The notes beneath the pieces are model-generated. The model saw only the letters and a program-made list of their open reading frames with translations, was not told where the DNA came from and made no database searches. DNA of 26,067 bases from a virus. The translations under genes were made by a program, and so were the position numbers. The stretch covers positions 1 to 26,067 of IMG/VR virus record IMGVR_UViG_3300037587_000121. One strand, given 5' to 3'. Within the stretch, counting starts at the first letter, position 1. The number at the start of each line of letters is the position of its first letter. Of the stretch, positions 1-8,589 are shown piece after piece.

Positions 1-811
1 GCTGATCTTCATTGAATGACACCTGCTTGCAGATCCCATTGAATATTGGAAAGGCATCACTGACGACCCCATCCATGTCAGCGGCTCCGAAACTTATGCT
101 GACAGTTTTGTTGATTAACTCTGACGGCTTCCGCGAAGGGATTACGTCCTGATCCAACTCAAGAGTAAGCTTGAATCTTGCGGCTGTGTTATCTTCACGA
201 GTCACAAGGATCGCTCCTCGAATCATTCCTGATTCATTCACTCCGTCGATTGTAACATTTGCAGTGACGAATCCAGGAACCCCGCTGTTGAACACTTCGT
301 TTCCTATTTCAGGATAAACGATCTTGAACGTGAAAGGCTCTACCTCTTCAAGCTGAAAATCTTCAACATGCTCTCCAGTGATAGTGAACTCGAAGGCGTC
401 GTTGTCGAGAAAGTCCGCTTGGTCTGTGCTTTCTTTTCTGATCTCAAAAGCAAAGACACCAGTGTCAAAAAAGTTTCCATTCTGTTCTTGGATTGATTCG
501 ATGAAATCAATATCAACGTGAGAGTTCGGATTGCCACGTTTCTTTATTCTTGCGAGTTGTTGCTGTTGATGCCAAGAGTTCATTAGAACTTCAGGGAGCG
601 TTGGCGTATTGAACTCAACAAGAATATTCTGAGTGACGTTTGCTTTGTTTCTTTTTACTTCTCTGACAGGCACCGCATTCTTTGGCTCCCACTTGTCGAG
701 CTTGATCGGAACTGGAACGTGCATCCCTGGGGTTACTGAGAACCCAGGATTCGTTTTCCTTTTTTTCTTGCGAGGAATTTGTGGCGCAACATAGTATTTG
801 TCAATCGTCAT
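1..811 (-). CDS. Distal tail protein, partial (cut by left edge)
   Basis: An open frame starts at the ATG ending at 811 (MTIDKYYVAPQIPRKKKRK) and stays open for 270 codons to the left edge, so the C-terminus is missing. The N-terminus is rich in Lys and Arg and is followed by a predicted beta-rich region. I do not recognise a named domain. The position, last in the tail module downstream of the tape measure gene and several small virion genes, suggests a tail tip, hub or baseplate component, but that is inference from gene order. No strong Shine-Dalgarno sequence is visible; the upstream gene ends 31 bases away. That it is a gene is fairly sure; its function is not. Confidence 0.75.
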   Translation of the reverse strand, partial: MTIDKYYVAPQIPRKKKRKTNPGFSVTPGMHVPVPIKLDKWEPKNAVPVREVKRNKANVTQNILVEFNTPTLPEVLMNSWHQQQQLARIKKRGNPNSHVDIDFIESIQEQNGNFFDTGVFAFEIRKESTDQADFLDNDAFEFTITGEHVEDFQLEEVEPFTFKIVYPEIGNEVFNSGVPGFVTANVTIDGVNESGMIRGAILVTREDNTAARFKLTLELDQDVIPSRKPSELINKTVSISFGAADMDGVVSDAFPIFNGICKQVSFNEDQ

Positions 812-842
812 TTGTATTCCACACAGAGAGAGTCTTTTAAAA

Positions 843-1073
843 TTAAACGAATACGAGCTTGCCTGCTTCTACCAATTCAAGTTTCTTCTCGAACGGGACA
901 CACTTACAACAGTCGAATTTTCCACAAGTTACTTCATTGCACTTCATGCACCAACCACGAAGTTTGCCACTGCCTTTAACCATCATGAAATGGCCGCCGC
1001 AGTGACAGCACTGCTTCGTGCTGCCAACCTGCTGGCCATCTATGACAATTATCCCTGCTTCTCTTTTTGCCAT
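843..1073 (-). CDS. Small Cys-rich zinc-ribbon-like protein
   Basis: This 76-residue protein has Cys clusters at residues 22-25 (CCHC), 42-45 (CMKC), 50 and 55-58 (CCKC). That is enough for one or two structural zinc sites of the ribbon or knuckle type. The rest is short and basic, with no membrane segment. It lies between a virion-type gene and the last tail gene, with a GAGGA sequence upstream of the ATG. Its place in the tail module suggests a small assembly or accessory protein, but no function can be assigned. Zinc binding is inferred from cysteine spacing only. Confidence 0.7.
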   Translation of the reverse strand: MAKREAGIIVIDGQQVGSTKQCCHCGGHFMMVKGSGKLRGWCMKCNEVTCGKFDCCKCVPFEKKLELVEAGKLVFV

Positions 1074-1079
1074 AACAAT

Positions 1080-1535
1080 TTATTCCTCAAAAATTACTGT
1101 GCAATCAATAACATATTGACCGGTGCCAGATCTTCGGACGACACTGCAACCGTTGTTTGTAGTCGCTGGCATTATAATTTCAGAGCCAGGATTTGCTAAC
1201 CATGAAAAAGTCGCTCTCTGATTTATACTGAAAGCCAACAACTCTGACGCTGCCGTTTCTGTAGGTTCGACACTATGACCTTCACCAGCATCGAAAGCGG
1301 ATGCCTTTGTGTCTGGATCGAGTGGGTTCGGAGTGACTCCCGCTCCCTCTGTGCCAACGCCAGTCGTTCTCTTGACTTCAAAGTTGTTCGCCTGATCGTC
1401 AGGAGCCGCACCACTTGAAACAATTATGTTGTTGATTTTTCCACGAGACAACCCGGCAACAGAAAAGATGTTCACGAGAGTTTGTGGATCCCCTCCTGCT
1501 ACTATGTCGGGAACTGCTACTGTATAACTTGACAT
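1080..1535 (-). CDS. Phage virion-type protein of unknown function
   Basis: This 151-residue protein has a very good Shine-Dalgarno sequence (TAAGGAGG, 8 bases before ATG). The C-terminal half (INQRATFSWLANPGSE, then beta-rich sequence ending in VIFEE) resembles a small protein family common in siphovirus tail or neck modules and usually annotated only as hypothetical; this is recalled from general familiarity, not searched. Composition is acidic, Thr/Ser/Gly-rich and without Cys-rich or membrane segments, which fits a virion beta-sandwich protein. It lies between two other small tail-module genes. A role in the tail or as a decoration is inferred from composition and neighbours. Confidence 0.75.
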   Translation of the reverse strand: MSSYTVAVPDIVAGGDPQTLVNIFSVAGLSRGKINNIIVSSGAAPDDQANNFEVKRTTGVGTEGAGVTPNPLDPDTKASAFDAGEGHSVEPTETAASELLAFSINQRATFSWLANPGSEIIMPATTNNGCSVVRRSGTGQYVIDCTVIFEE

Positions 1536-1570
1536 TTTAATTCCTCCTTATAAAAAAATAGATTAAACAA

Positions 1571-1987
1571 TTACACATTGGCGATTACAAACTTCGGAGT
1601 GATATCAATTGTTTTTGTGTCCAAGACATTGAACGGGCCATTCGAAAAATGTTTGACCGCTATGAGGTCAGAAGATCCAGCGGGTGCGTTTGTTAAAAAA
1701 GAACCGTACACGTTCCCCCAATTCTCTGCCGCTGTGAAAGTTTTCAGAACGTTGTCAACTTGATCTCCCACGACTGTCCAGTCAGCATCGAGCAACTGGA
1801 TCCGAGCGTAACCAGCAAGCGCAAGTTCTGCGATGTCTGTCGCTGGTAAGGCTGCCCCGATTGGAGGTTCCACTGTATCAGTGTACAGGCCCAGATAGAG
1901 AGCGTCGGCACCTCTGGAACTCTGGACGTTTTTAAAGTACCAAGTCAAAACATCTGAATGCCCAATTGTTACAAGTTTTCCCGCCAT
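1571..1987 (-). CDS. Phage virion-type protein, tail module
   Basis: This 138-residue protein begins MAGKLVTIGHSDVLTWYFKN and has a strong GGAGG Shine-Dalgarno sequence 7 bases before the ATG. The central and C-terminal pattern (FTAAENWGNVYGSFLT, then a short beta hairpin) is one I associate with small siphovirus proteins encoded after the tape measure gene; none has a firmly known role. No catalytic motif, coiled coil or membrane segment is visible. It forms a run with the genes on either side (gaps of 3 and 35 bases). A tail tip or tail-surface component is likely, but this is inference from position and composition. Confidence 0.75.
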   Translation of the reverse strand: MAGKLVTIGHSDVLTWYFKNVQSSRGADALYLGLYTDTVEPPIGAALPATDIAELALAGYARIQLLDADWTVVGDQVDNVLKTFTAAENWGNVYGSFLTNAPAGSSDLIAVKHFSNGPFNVLDTKTIDITPKFVIANV

Positions 1988-1990
1988 AGT

Positions 1991-2404
1991 TTACACCTCC
2001 GAAAGATTCATTGTTAAAGTTCGAATGTTTGATGACTCGTCCGTGTCCTCGTCAAGTGAAAGCATCTGAACGATTCCACTGAACTCAGTTTCTTCCGCGA
2101 ACGTTGTAGGGTTCTCGACCCAGATCGATAATGTCATTCGAAGCCCAGATTCATATAATGCCTGAAAATAAGTTTTCATTGTTACATCGAAAAAAGTGAT
2201 CGTCAAGTTAATATCTTTTTTATTATATCTGATTGTTTGAGTGATCAGCGATCCATTTTGTACTCGCCTTGCATTCACAGGATTTAAATGTCTGATAGTG
2301 TGAGAGACCCCTCCCGGAGCTTCGTGAAAGTGAACATCCTTGTCTCCAAGAGCAAAGTTTCCAATAGGTTCGAACGTGTAAAATTTTATCACTGTAGCGG
2401 GCAT
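1991..2404 (-). CDS. Probable distal tail protein
   Basis: This 137-residue protein starts MPATVIKFYTFEPIGNFALG, 3 bases after the tape measure stop codon. It looks beta-rich, with no Cys and no membrane segment. Genes directly after the tape measure in lambda-like and related siphoviruses encode distal tail or tail tip proteins (gpM/gpL or Dit positions), so a distal tail role is the best guess. The similarity to those families is not visible at sequence level. The Shine-Dalgarno sequence is weak, which suggests translational coupling to the tape measure gene. Confidence 0.7.
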   Translation of the reverse strand: MPATVIKFYTFEPIGNFALGDKDVHFHEAPGGVSHTIRHLNPVNARRVQNGSLITQTIRYNKKDINLTITFFDVTMKTYFQALYESGLRMTLSIWVENPTTFAEETEFSGIVQMLSLDEDTDESSNIRTLTMNLSEV

Positions 2405-2407
2405 AGT

Positions 2408-5032
2408 TTAATACGGATTGTGTTTCCGTCCTCGTATCCGGTTGATTGATTTAATATCTTGAGATAGTTCGTCGGCCACGCTTTGCTTTGCAACAGTCGG
2501 GAATGTTTTATCTCCAATCTGCAAGTTAAGATTCGTCGTCCCTCTCGCTCCTTCAGGAGGCGCAACTTTTCCCCCCTCTTGATAAGCTGGCAGGCTATCA
2601 ACGAGCCCTTTTATATCTCCCTTGTGTAACGCAGTCATGGCTCTCGCGCCAAGTCCTTCAAGATTTCGGACAGCTTCTTTTTTGATCACTCTCTCACCTG
2701 CTTCAAGTCTTGCAAGAATCTTGTCGCCCCCTCCGTACCCAGGCAACTTCACTCCCGTCGAGAAGCCAGGGATCCTTCTCTCGCCTCCTCCAGTGTTAAC
2801 AGTGTTAATCACCTGAGTGTGAGTTGCTGTCGTATTTCTCTCAAGGATTTTTTTCAACATTTCTGCTTCCGTCTGTGCGATCTTTATATCAGCCTTCAAT
2901 CCAACGAGAGTGTCTTTCCCGGCGACCAGGTCTGCCTCCAGTGTTGCGAGTTGATCTTTAACGGCAGGGATCGCTCCTGCGGCTGCCTCTTGCATTTCAA
3001 CAGCGAAGTTCTTTGCCGACTTGACAAGTTGTTCGGCCTGATCTGTCGCTCTGTTCAATTCGCTTGTCGTGACTCCAGACTCCTCGGCAGCGCCTTTCTG
3101 GACTTCCAGAATCGCATTGGCTGCGTTTACTGCTGAAAGAGTCAACTCCCTTGCTTTTTCAATGTTGCCTTCTGCACCTTCTTTGACTGCTTTCTTGAAA
3201 GCTTCTCTCGCCCGGGCAAGATCATCGACCAGTTTTTCTAGTGGATCAAATTGAGCTTGTGCAATTGTCTTTTTGCTTTTCGCTATTGCCGCAAATATTT
3301 TTTCAGTAAAGGACGTTGCTGTGTTTAACTCTCTCTCTAGCTCAGTGAGTTCTTTTTTGACGCTCCTGATACTCTCTTTTAAAGCTTTGTTTTTCTGCTG
3401 TTGTGCTTCAACAGTAACGGCAATGGCAGAGAGTTCTTGCTGTGCCGCGTCTGACGCTGACTGGGCGTCCTCTATTCGTAATCGTTTACGTTCTTCGAAA
3501 GAGGCTGCACTTGCTTCCAAACTTTTCTTAACTTCCATCTCTGACTTTTCGAATGCGTCATTGGCTTTGACAAGATCCTCAGTGGCTTCTTTTTGCTTCT
3601 TTGACGCTTTGATCAACCCGAGGAAGGGAACAACAAATCGAGTGAAGTCTGGAAGATTATCAATAAATTTCTTAGTGGCATTGAACCCTTTCGCCATGAC
3701 ATCGAATGTCACAATGGCAACGTCGAGAAGCTTGTTCCAGATCGGAAGCAAAATGTTTCCCAGATTCTTCGCCATGATATTGAAAGACTGCGCGGCCTTC
3801 TTTCCTTTAACTGCTGTAGATGCTAAACGAATATTTACTTCCTTGTTGATCGACCCCAGGGAGTTCATGGCGACGTTCGTGATCTCTGTTGTCTTTGCTA
3901 ACCCGTTAAAGACTTGAACCATCTTGGCTGCTTGTCTGATTCCTACGATCTGAGTTGCAAAGACTAACTTCTGGTTTTCTTCTAGTCCAACGAAAGCCTG
4001 AGAGACATCACCAAGAATGTCTTTTCCTGATCGCATTGATCCGTTTAATTCTTTTTGATCTACTCCAAGATCCCTTAGGGCGTTCGTCACTGGGACCGCA
4101 TCGTCAAGGAGTTTCAATAGTCCAGTTCGGAACGCTTGTGATGACTCGGTTCCTGATCTGAAAACTTCAATGATCGGAGTCAAGAGTCCTGCAGTTTCTT
4201 CGAAAGTAAATCCCATTATTCTGGCAATAGGAGAAACTTCTGCCATACCGATTGCAAGCTCTTTCAAGTTCGTTGCATACCTGTTGGAGACTTCATTCAA
4301 TACGTCTGTCAGTCTTGCGGCCTCTGACGCTGGAGCGTCAAATCCTTTCAGCGTTGACACGAGAAGCTCCGCGGCCTCTGCCGCTTCCAGATCTCCAGCA
4401 ATGACAAGCTTCAACGCTTGCTCTTGCAACAGGAACGCTTCCTGTAAATTAAATCCAGCCTGTTTGAAATTGGCAGCACCTTGCAGAACTTCCGCAGAAG
4501 AAACTCCGAATTTTTTCGCAAGCTCCTCACTGATTGCTGTAAACTGCGAGGCGCTTCCTTCGGTGTCGCTCATTACCTTCTGGAGATCAAGCAACGCAGA
4601 TTCAAATTTGATAGCCTCGCCGAATACTTTAACCCCAAAGAAACCAGCGGCAGCGGCTGTTGCCGCAATGATAGTTCCTTTGATGTTTTTGAAAATGTCT
4701 CCGATCCGTTTTGAACTCGTTGACAATTCCCTGCTGTTCTTTTTGAGCTTGGCAGTCATTGCATTGTGGGCACGTTTGATATCGTTTGCAGAAGCCACAC
4801 CAGAATTCTTTATTTTTTCAAAGTCGCTCCGAGCTTTCTCGGAACTTTTATGAATGGCTTTTTCGGTTCTGATTCCTGCCCTCTTAAACGATTTGGAAAT
4901 ATCTTCGCTTGATTCCTCAGCGTCGCCAGCCATTTTCTCAAAGGACTTTTTTGTTGATTGCTCTAGGTCCTTGATACTTGCTTTGGCACTTGAAGTATCC
5001 CCACCAATTTCAATGTCAACTCTATCTGCCAT
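2408..5032 (-). CDS. Tail tape measure protein
   Basis: This 874-residue protein is the longest gene in the window. It runs through the tail lumen, sets tail length and is ejected at infection. Residues about 1-110 are helical and charged, residues about 113-140 form an Ala/Gly-rich hydrophobic stretch, and residues about 140-390 match the TP901-type phage tail tape measure domain (repeats of A-A-x-F and G-x-S pattern, with SANRY-like NEVSNRYATNLKEL). Two further hydrophobic segments and long coiled coils follow (about 480-700), ending in a basic tail (RIRGRKHNPY). Its length is close to lambda gpH (853 residues), so a tail in the lambda length range is expected. It overlaps the upstream chaperone-type gene by 11 bases. 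Confidence 0.95.
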   Translation of the reverse strand: MADRVDIEIGGDTSSAKASIKDLEQSTKKSFEKMAGDAEESSEDISKSFKRAGIRTEKAIHKSSEKARSDFEKIKNSGVASANDIKRAHNAMTAKLKKNSRELSTSSKRIGDIFKNIKGTIIAATAAAAGFFGVKVFGEAIKFESALLDLQKVMSDTEGSASQFTAISEELAKKFGVSSAEVLQGAANFKQAGFNLQEAFLLQEQALKLVIAGDLEAAEAAELLVSTLKGFDAPASEAARLTDVLNEVSNRYATNLKELAIGMAEVSPIARIMGFTFEETAGLLTPIIEVFRSGTESSQAFRTGLLKLLDDAVPVTNALRDLGVDQKELNGSMRSGKDILGDVSQAFVGLEENQKLVFATQIVGIRQAAKMVQVFNGLAKTTEITNVAMNSLGSINKEVNIRLASTAVKGKKAAQSFNIMAKNLGNILLPIWNKLLDVAIVTFDVMAKGFNATKKFIDNLPDFTRFVVPFLGLIKASKKQKEATEDLVKANDAFEKSEMEVKKSLEASAASFEERKRLRIEDAQSASDAAQQELSAIAVTVEAQQQKNKALKESIRSVKKELTELERELNTATSFTEKIFAAIAKSKKTIAQAQFDPLEKLVDDLARAREAFKKAVKEGAEGNIEKARELTLSAVNAANAILEVQKGAAEESGVTTSELNRATDQAEQLVKSAKNFAVEMQEAAAGAIPAVKDQLATLEADLVAGKDTLVGLKADIKIAQTEAEMLKKILERNTTATHTQVINTVNTGGGERRIPGFSTGVKLPGYGGGDKILARLEAGERVIKKEAVRNLEGLGARAMTALHKGDIKGLVDSLPAYQEGGKVAPPEGARGTTNLNLQIGDKTFPTVAKQSVADELSQDIKSINRIRGRKHNPY

Positions 5033-5543
5033 TGACTCTCTTTCTTATAGGAATTCCCATCTTTGCAAAAGCTTCAAGAGGGTCCATTACTTTTGATTTT
5101 GGATTTAATCTCTCTCCCGCCTTCATTATTAATTCGTTAAATTGCGACATAGTAAACTCCTTGATATCTGAAACGCTGTGGCCTTGGTTCACTAAAAAAT
5201 CAATGAAAAAAGAAATCGGCTCTGGATCTTTTTTTGTTTTCGATCTCTTGCTCTCTTGCGTCTTGGTTTCGTCTGGCTTTGGAAAGTTATAATCAATAAA
5301 AGTTTTGATTAAATCGTCTGTAGCATCGCCGGGGACGTTGGCCCCGTCGATGCTCAGACAATCAATCATCAGCGAAAGGAGCATAGGAGTTGTGAATTCT
5401 TCCGTGCCTTCTGATTCAGCCAAGACACTAATCCGATTAATAATAGGAAGTTCCTTTATCTTAATCGGACGCATAAAGAACTCCAACCTCTCGCCCTCGG
5501 CGTCTGTAATAACGATATGCTTTTCAGCAAAAAAAGTTTTCAT
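5022..5543 (-). CDS. Probable tail assembly chaperone
   Basis: This 173-residue protein sits between the tail tube and tape measure genes, the conserved place of the tail assembly chaperone (lambda gpG/GT position). The N-terminal part is a small alpha/beta region, followed by a charged linker (KTQESKRSKTKKDPEP, about residues 92-107) and a helical C-terminus (VSDIKEFTMSQFNELIMK) of the kind seen in chaperone-type proteins. Many such genes carry a programmed frameshift. An A7 run lies in frame within the linker, but neither alternative frame stays open beyond about 10 codons, so a frameshifted long form is not supported. There is no clear Shine-Dalgarno sequence. The role rests mainly on gene order. 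Confidence 0.75.
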   Translation of the reverse strand: MKTFFAEKHIVITDAEGERLEFFMRPIKIKELPIINRISVLAESEGTEEFTTPMLLSLMIDCLSIDGANVPGDATDDLIKTFIDYNFPKPDETKTQESKRSKTKKDPEPISFFIDFLVNQGHSVSDIKEFTMSQFNELIMKAGERLNPKSKVMDPLEAFAKMGIPIRKRVNGR

Positions 5544-5555
5544 AATTTTTCAGAA

Positions 5556-6329
5556 TTAAGAACCGTGTAATACAAAACCGAAAGGCTCTGCTGGAGTCAC
5601 AACTTTGTCCACAAGAATGTTCAGGATCAAATTAGATTCTGAAACTTCCGTTGAAGAAATCGGACTTGATCCATCAGGCTTGATCTCACAATTCTGAATT
5701 ATCCAAGTGATGTTTCCACCGTTCTGCCCTTGGAACTCAAGTCGTGCAGATCCTTTGATGGACGTGTCATCGCCAGGAACGATTCTATCTCTTGTTCTTG
5801 CGGCCGATGTATAATCAAGCTCAAGAGCAAGGCCTGTAGTAATCGCACCACCGTCAACGATCTTGATCTCTCCAGTGACAGCATCCACAAGAAGATAGTC
5901 ATCCGTCACATCGAATACCGGAGTTCCTGACGCTCCAGTTACAACCAAAGACGAAATATTTGTTTCGTCAGTAAAGATCGACCTGTCAAGAAGGACAGGA
6001 GCGTTCTTCAACTCTGTTGTGATCGTGTCTCCAGATTGAACAGTCGAAACAGTTCCGTTTCCAAAGAGAATTATATTCCAGTTCTGCGAAAACAATTCAT
6101 CGACAGCAAAATTGAAACTCATTCCAATATCAGTCACGATGTTCAAGTCCTTCTGGCGAGAGAGTGAACCTGCAATGAATGCGAAATGTTCTATCTCTGC
6201 AATCGTTCTTTCAATCGAGAACGTTGGAATGTTTCCCAGATCAAGGAACCCGTTTCCTATCGCTCCATCCTGCGCTCCGTCGTTAAAAAATAATCTTGCA
6301 CCACCTAGCGTGTAATCGCCTGTTGACAT
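5556..6329 (-). CDS. Major tail tube protein
   Basis: This 257-residue protein polymerises into the tail tube around the tape measure. It begins MSTGDYTLGGARLFFNDG and continues with a beta-rich sequence containing FSIERTIAEIEHFAFIAG and a long mid region (VTGASGTPVFDVTDDYLLVD) that fits the inserted loop domain of gpV-like tube proteins. The C-terminus carries a further beta domain (GSARLEFQGQNGGN). Placement fits: it lies after the terminator gene and before the chaperone and tape measure genes. The Shine-Dalgarno sequence is strong (TAGGAGG, 8 bases before ATG), as expected for an abundant virion protein. Assignment rests on gene order plus general resemblance. Confidence 0.85.
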   Translation of the reverse strand: MSTGDYTLGGARLFFNDGAQDGAIGNGFLDLGNIPTFSIERTIAEIEHFAFIAGSLSRQKDLNIVTDIGMSFNFAVDELFSQNWNIILFGNGTVSTVQSGDTITTELKNAPVLLDRSIFTDETNISSLVVTGASGTPVFDVTDDYLLVDAVTGEIKIVDGGAITTGLALELDYTSAARTRDRIVPGDDTSIKGSARLEFQGQNGGNITWIIQNCEIKPDGSSPISSTEVSESNLILNILVDKVVTPAEPFGFVLHGS

Positions 6330-6340
6330 TTTACTTCCTC

Positions 6341-6895
6341 CTATGTGTAAGGTTGAAATGCTTTTGTCGCGTACTCGACTTCAAAGCGAATTAAAACTGA
6401 ACCCAATTTGTTATTTACTTTCTCGAAATCTAATAATTCATTATCTACTGGAGTTACTTTATATACAAGCCCCCCAAGATTCTGATTGGACCCCATCAGG
6501 GTTTGAATATCTGCAAGGACTTCCCTTGATTGATTCGTTGACGAACTCGCCGAAACTTTTGCCTCAATCTCAATTGTCAACGTGTAAATATGATTCGTGC
6601 CTCTTGTCGCAACTTGCTCCTCCGGATCGCGAACATCAACCCCGGGCATATCCGTGATCTGGAAGTCGGTGGACTTCCATTCAAAAACACTTGACCCTAT
6701 ATCAGTCTTGAATCCGTTCGTAACTGTCACGGTCATCAGGAGTGCTTTGATCTGATCGACTATCCGCTGGCGCCTTGAACTTAATTCGGGCACAACGATC
6801 AAGAGGGAAGACAATCCCCTTCTTATGATAAAGCTGACAGCGCCATCACTAAGTATTCCAGTTTTTAAACCTTTTGTTAATATTCTATTGCTCAT
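6341..6895 (-). CDS. Tail terminator / minor tail protein U-like
   Basis: This 184-residue protein is likely to cap the growing tail tube and help attach it to the head. From about residue 40 it follows the minor tail protein U pattern: a short helix (RQRIVDQIKALLM), TNGFKTD, an EWKSTDF strand, then PGVDVRDP, and a C-terminal strand of the RFEVEYATKAF type. The first 40 residues are extra relative to that family, so translation could start further in. The chosen ATG is 1 base from the stop of the upstream gene, which suggests coupling. It comes just before the tube gene, the same order as lambda U-V. Confidence 0.75.
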   Translation of the reverse strand: MSNRILTKGLKTGILSDGAVSFIIRRGLSSLLIVVPELSSRRQRIVDQIKALLMTVTVTNGFKTDIGSSVFEWKSTDFQITDMPGVDVRDPEEQVATRGTNHIYTLTIEIEAKVSASSSTNQSREVLADIQTLMGSNQNLGGLVYKVTPVDNELLDFEKVNNKLGSVLIRFEVEYATKAFQPYT

Positions 6896-6896
6896 T

Positions 6897-7766
6897 TTAT
6901 GATGACCTGTTTATGTCTGTCGGGCTGTCGGGATCGTCAATCGCGAATGTCATTGCCGAGGATGTGCCGTCAAGTTTTCTAGATGTTCCAACTGTTGTCA
7001 CAAATTTCAACGAAGATAACAAACTCCAAATCATATAAAGCAATTCCGCAGGGCTCGCAGGCGCTCCATCTGCGGCATAACTTTCAGTCAATGCATTAGT
7101 AAACAAGGCATCAATTTTCGTTTCGTTTGCATTGACTTCGGTAATTATCGCGCTTGCATCAGCAACGTTTTCCGCTCTGGTTGAAGGATCGTAATCAGTC
7201 AAGGCGGCATCAGCCTGCGTTTTTACTTGCGCGGCACTCAAATCATTTAGCGCGGCAATCAGTGCAGGGATAATCGTGTCTGTGCCTGAGAATATAGCCG
7301 CGAGCCCTGTTGAGTTGGCGTCCATTTCTGTTCTGTTCTCAGCGGGCGTAGGAACTGCTGTCGTGATACTTGCTTTTTGCAATGCTCCAAAATCGATGTT
7401 ATCTTGACTCGCAACATTCACGTTCTGCGTTGCAGTATCAAAATCAAAGGCATGCATGGCAGAGGCGTGCCCATATGTTTCAATAACAATAGCTTTATCA
7501 AGCCAAACCTTTGTCGCTGTTAAATCAGATAAATATATTACAATTCTTGCCGCTTGCATTTCCGTTGCAGATAAAACAAGAGAATACCCTTTGCCTTCAT
7601 CAGTAAAGCCATTTGCGGTACTGGCCTCTGCTCCTTCGTCTTTCATTATCACAGAATCACCGGCGGCATGAACAGCGTCAATCCTAAAATCAATTCCATC
7701 AATCTCAAATAATTCAAAATTGATTGTTGCCTGAACTCCATATTTCCTTAAAGTCGTTCCTTGCAT
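6897..7766 (-). CDS. Virion protein, probable fiber or adhesin-type component
   Basis: This 289-residue protein has a good Shine-Dalgarno sequence (GGAGGG). The N-terminal 110 residues form a beta-rich domain (MQGTTLRKYGVQATINFELF, FTDEGKGYSLVL, ATKVWLDKAIVIETYG). A helical Ala/Asn/Thr-rich linker follows (about 115-220, with NADAT-like repeats such as AALTDYDPSTRAENVADAS). The C-terminus has ASPAELLYMIWSLLSSLK and ends DDPDSPTDINRSS. I associate this layout with phage virion proteins near the neck or fiber genes, but no function is established. It is the third of three virion-type genes inserted between the joining protein and the tail terminator. Confidence 0.75.
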   Translation of the reverse strand: MQGTTLRKYGVQATINFELFEIDGIDFRIDAVHAAGDSVIMKDEGAEASTANGFTDEGKGYSLVLSATEMQAARIVIYLSDLTATKVWLDKAIVIETYGHASAMHAFDFDTATQNVNVASQDNIDFGALQKASITTAVPTPAENRTEMDANSTGLAAIFSGTDTIIPALIAALNDLSAAQVKTQADAALTDYDPSTRAENVADASAIITEVNANETKIDALFTNALTESYAADGAPASPAELLYMIWSLLSSLKFVTTVGTSRKLDGTSSAMTFAIDDPDSPTDINRSS

Positions 7767-7769
7767 TTT

Positions 7770-8480
7770 TTACCCTCCTTCTATTCTGCGTCTAAAAATT
7801 GATATGTCGCCACTAGGCGGCGCACCGTTATATTCTGAAGTTGGTGGCGTAAAATCGGAAGTCCAACGGGCCACACCTTTTGAAATACGAAATTCATCCA
7901 CATGTCCATTGTAATAATTACCAACACGTTCGCCCATCCTTCCAATGCTAAAATTAAAAGCTGAATCATTGATAGACGAAGTGCCAAGGTCCGCAAGCGA
8001 GGCATCAAGCACTCCATCAGCAAAAAGAAGGAAATTTATACCACTTCTTACCATTGCGTAATGATGCTGGTTCCCATCGTTAAGTCCTGTAGTTGAACCA
8101 GTTAATTGATGTGAGACTACTCCAATGTTAGTTCCTGCCCAGAAAGCTCCAGATGGTTGTATCCCACCAAAAAAAGACGCATCGATATTAGCACCAGTAA
8201 CACCAATTTGACCAAAAATAATTTCTAAAGCAGCAACCGCACCGGCTCTTCTAAACCAAGCCTCTACAGTCCAATCACCATTCCCCATAGTCCAATCAAC
8301 GGAATCAGAAAAGGTAACATATTGAGAAGATGCAGACACAAATTTTCCCGAACCCGCACCAAACTTTTTTATACCTGTATCTATTGTAGCCCCATTTACT
8401 GTAGGCGTATGCCCGGAATCACTCGAATCAGAAAAATCCGAATTCATATGAAGCAATAATTTTGTATTTGCATCTGGCAT
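7770..8480 (-). CDS. LamG-like (concanavalin A-fold) virion protein
   Basis: This 236-residue protein is nearly all one LamG/laminin-G-type jelly roll: DANTKLLLHMNSDFSDSSDS at the start, TIDTGIKKFGAGSGKF, then YVTFSDSVDWTMGNGDWTVE followed by AWFRR, then HHYAMVRSG, LLFADGVLD, NFSIGRMG, and YYNGHVDEFRISKGVARWT near residue 205. Such domains bind carbohydrate or protein ligands, and in phages they occur in fibers and capsid decorations. The C-terminus (ISIFRRRIEGG) has a short basic end. The gene looks richer in A+T than its neighbours by eye, which hints at separate acquisition. Binding of a host sugar is inference. Confidence 0.85.
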   Translation of the reverse strand: MPDANTKLLLHMNSDFSDSSDSGHTPTVNGATIDTGIKKFGAGSGKFVSASSQYVTFSDSVDWTMGNGDWTVEAWFRRAGAVAALEIIFGQIGVTGANIDASFFGGIQPSGAFWAGTNIGVVSHQLTGSTTGLNDGNQHHYAMVRSGINFLLFADGVLDASLADLGTSSINDSAFNFSIGRMGERVGNYYNGHVDEFRISKGVARWTSDFTPPTSEYNGAPPSGDISIFRRRIEGG

Positions 8481-8589
8481 TTTTTCTCTATCCTCTCAAA
8501 ATTCTTCGCTCTCAGATCGTCTGTGAGCAACGCAAAAACAATGAAGCATGTCTATCCATGTCTCGATAATTCAAAGCACACTGACAGTA

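Noticed and set aside
2622-4853. Long plus-strand open frames opposite the tape measure gene
   Set aside because: They are antisense to a well-supported gene, lack Shine-Dalgarno sites and show low-complexity Ser/Ala/Leu composition.
5229-5235. A7 run in frame in the tail chaperone gene as a programmed frameshift site
   Set aside because: It fits A AAA AAA, but the -1 frame stops after about 9 codons and the +1 frame after about 11, so no extended product would form.
8481-8589. Small ORF or promoter in the 109-base gap before the LamG gene
   Set aside because: Only a 15-codon frame without Shine-Dalgarno sequence and a poor -35/-10 pair; a repeated AGACATG is too short to mean much.
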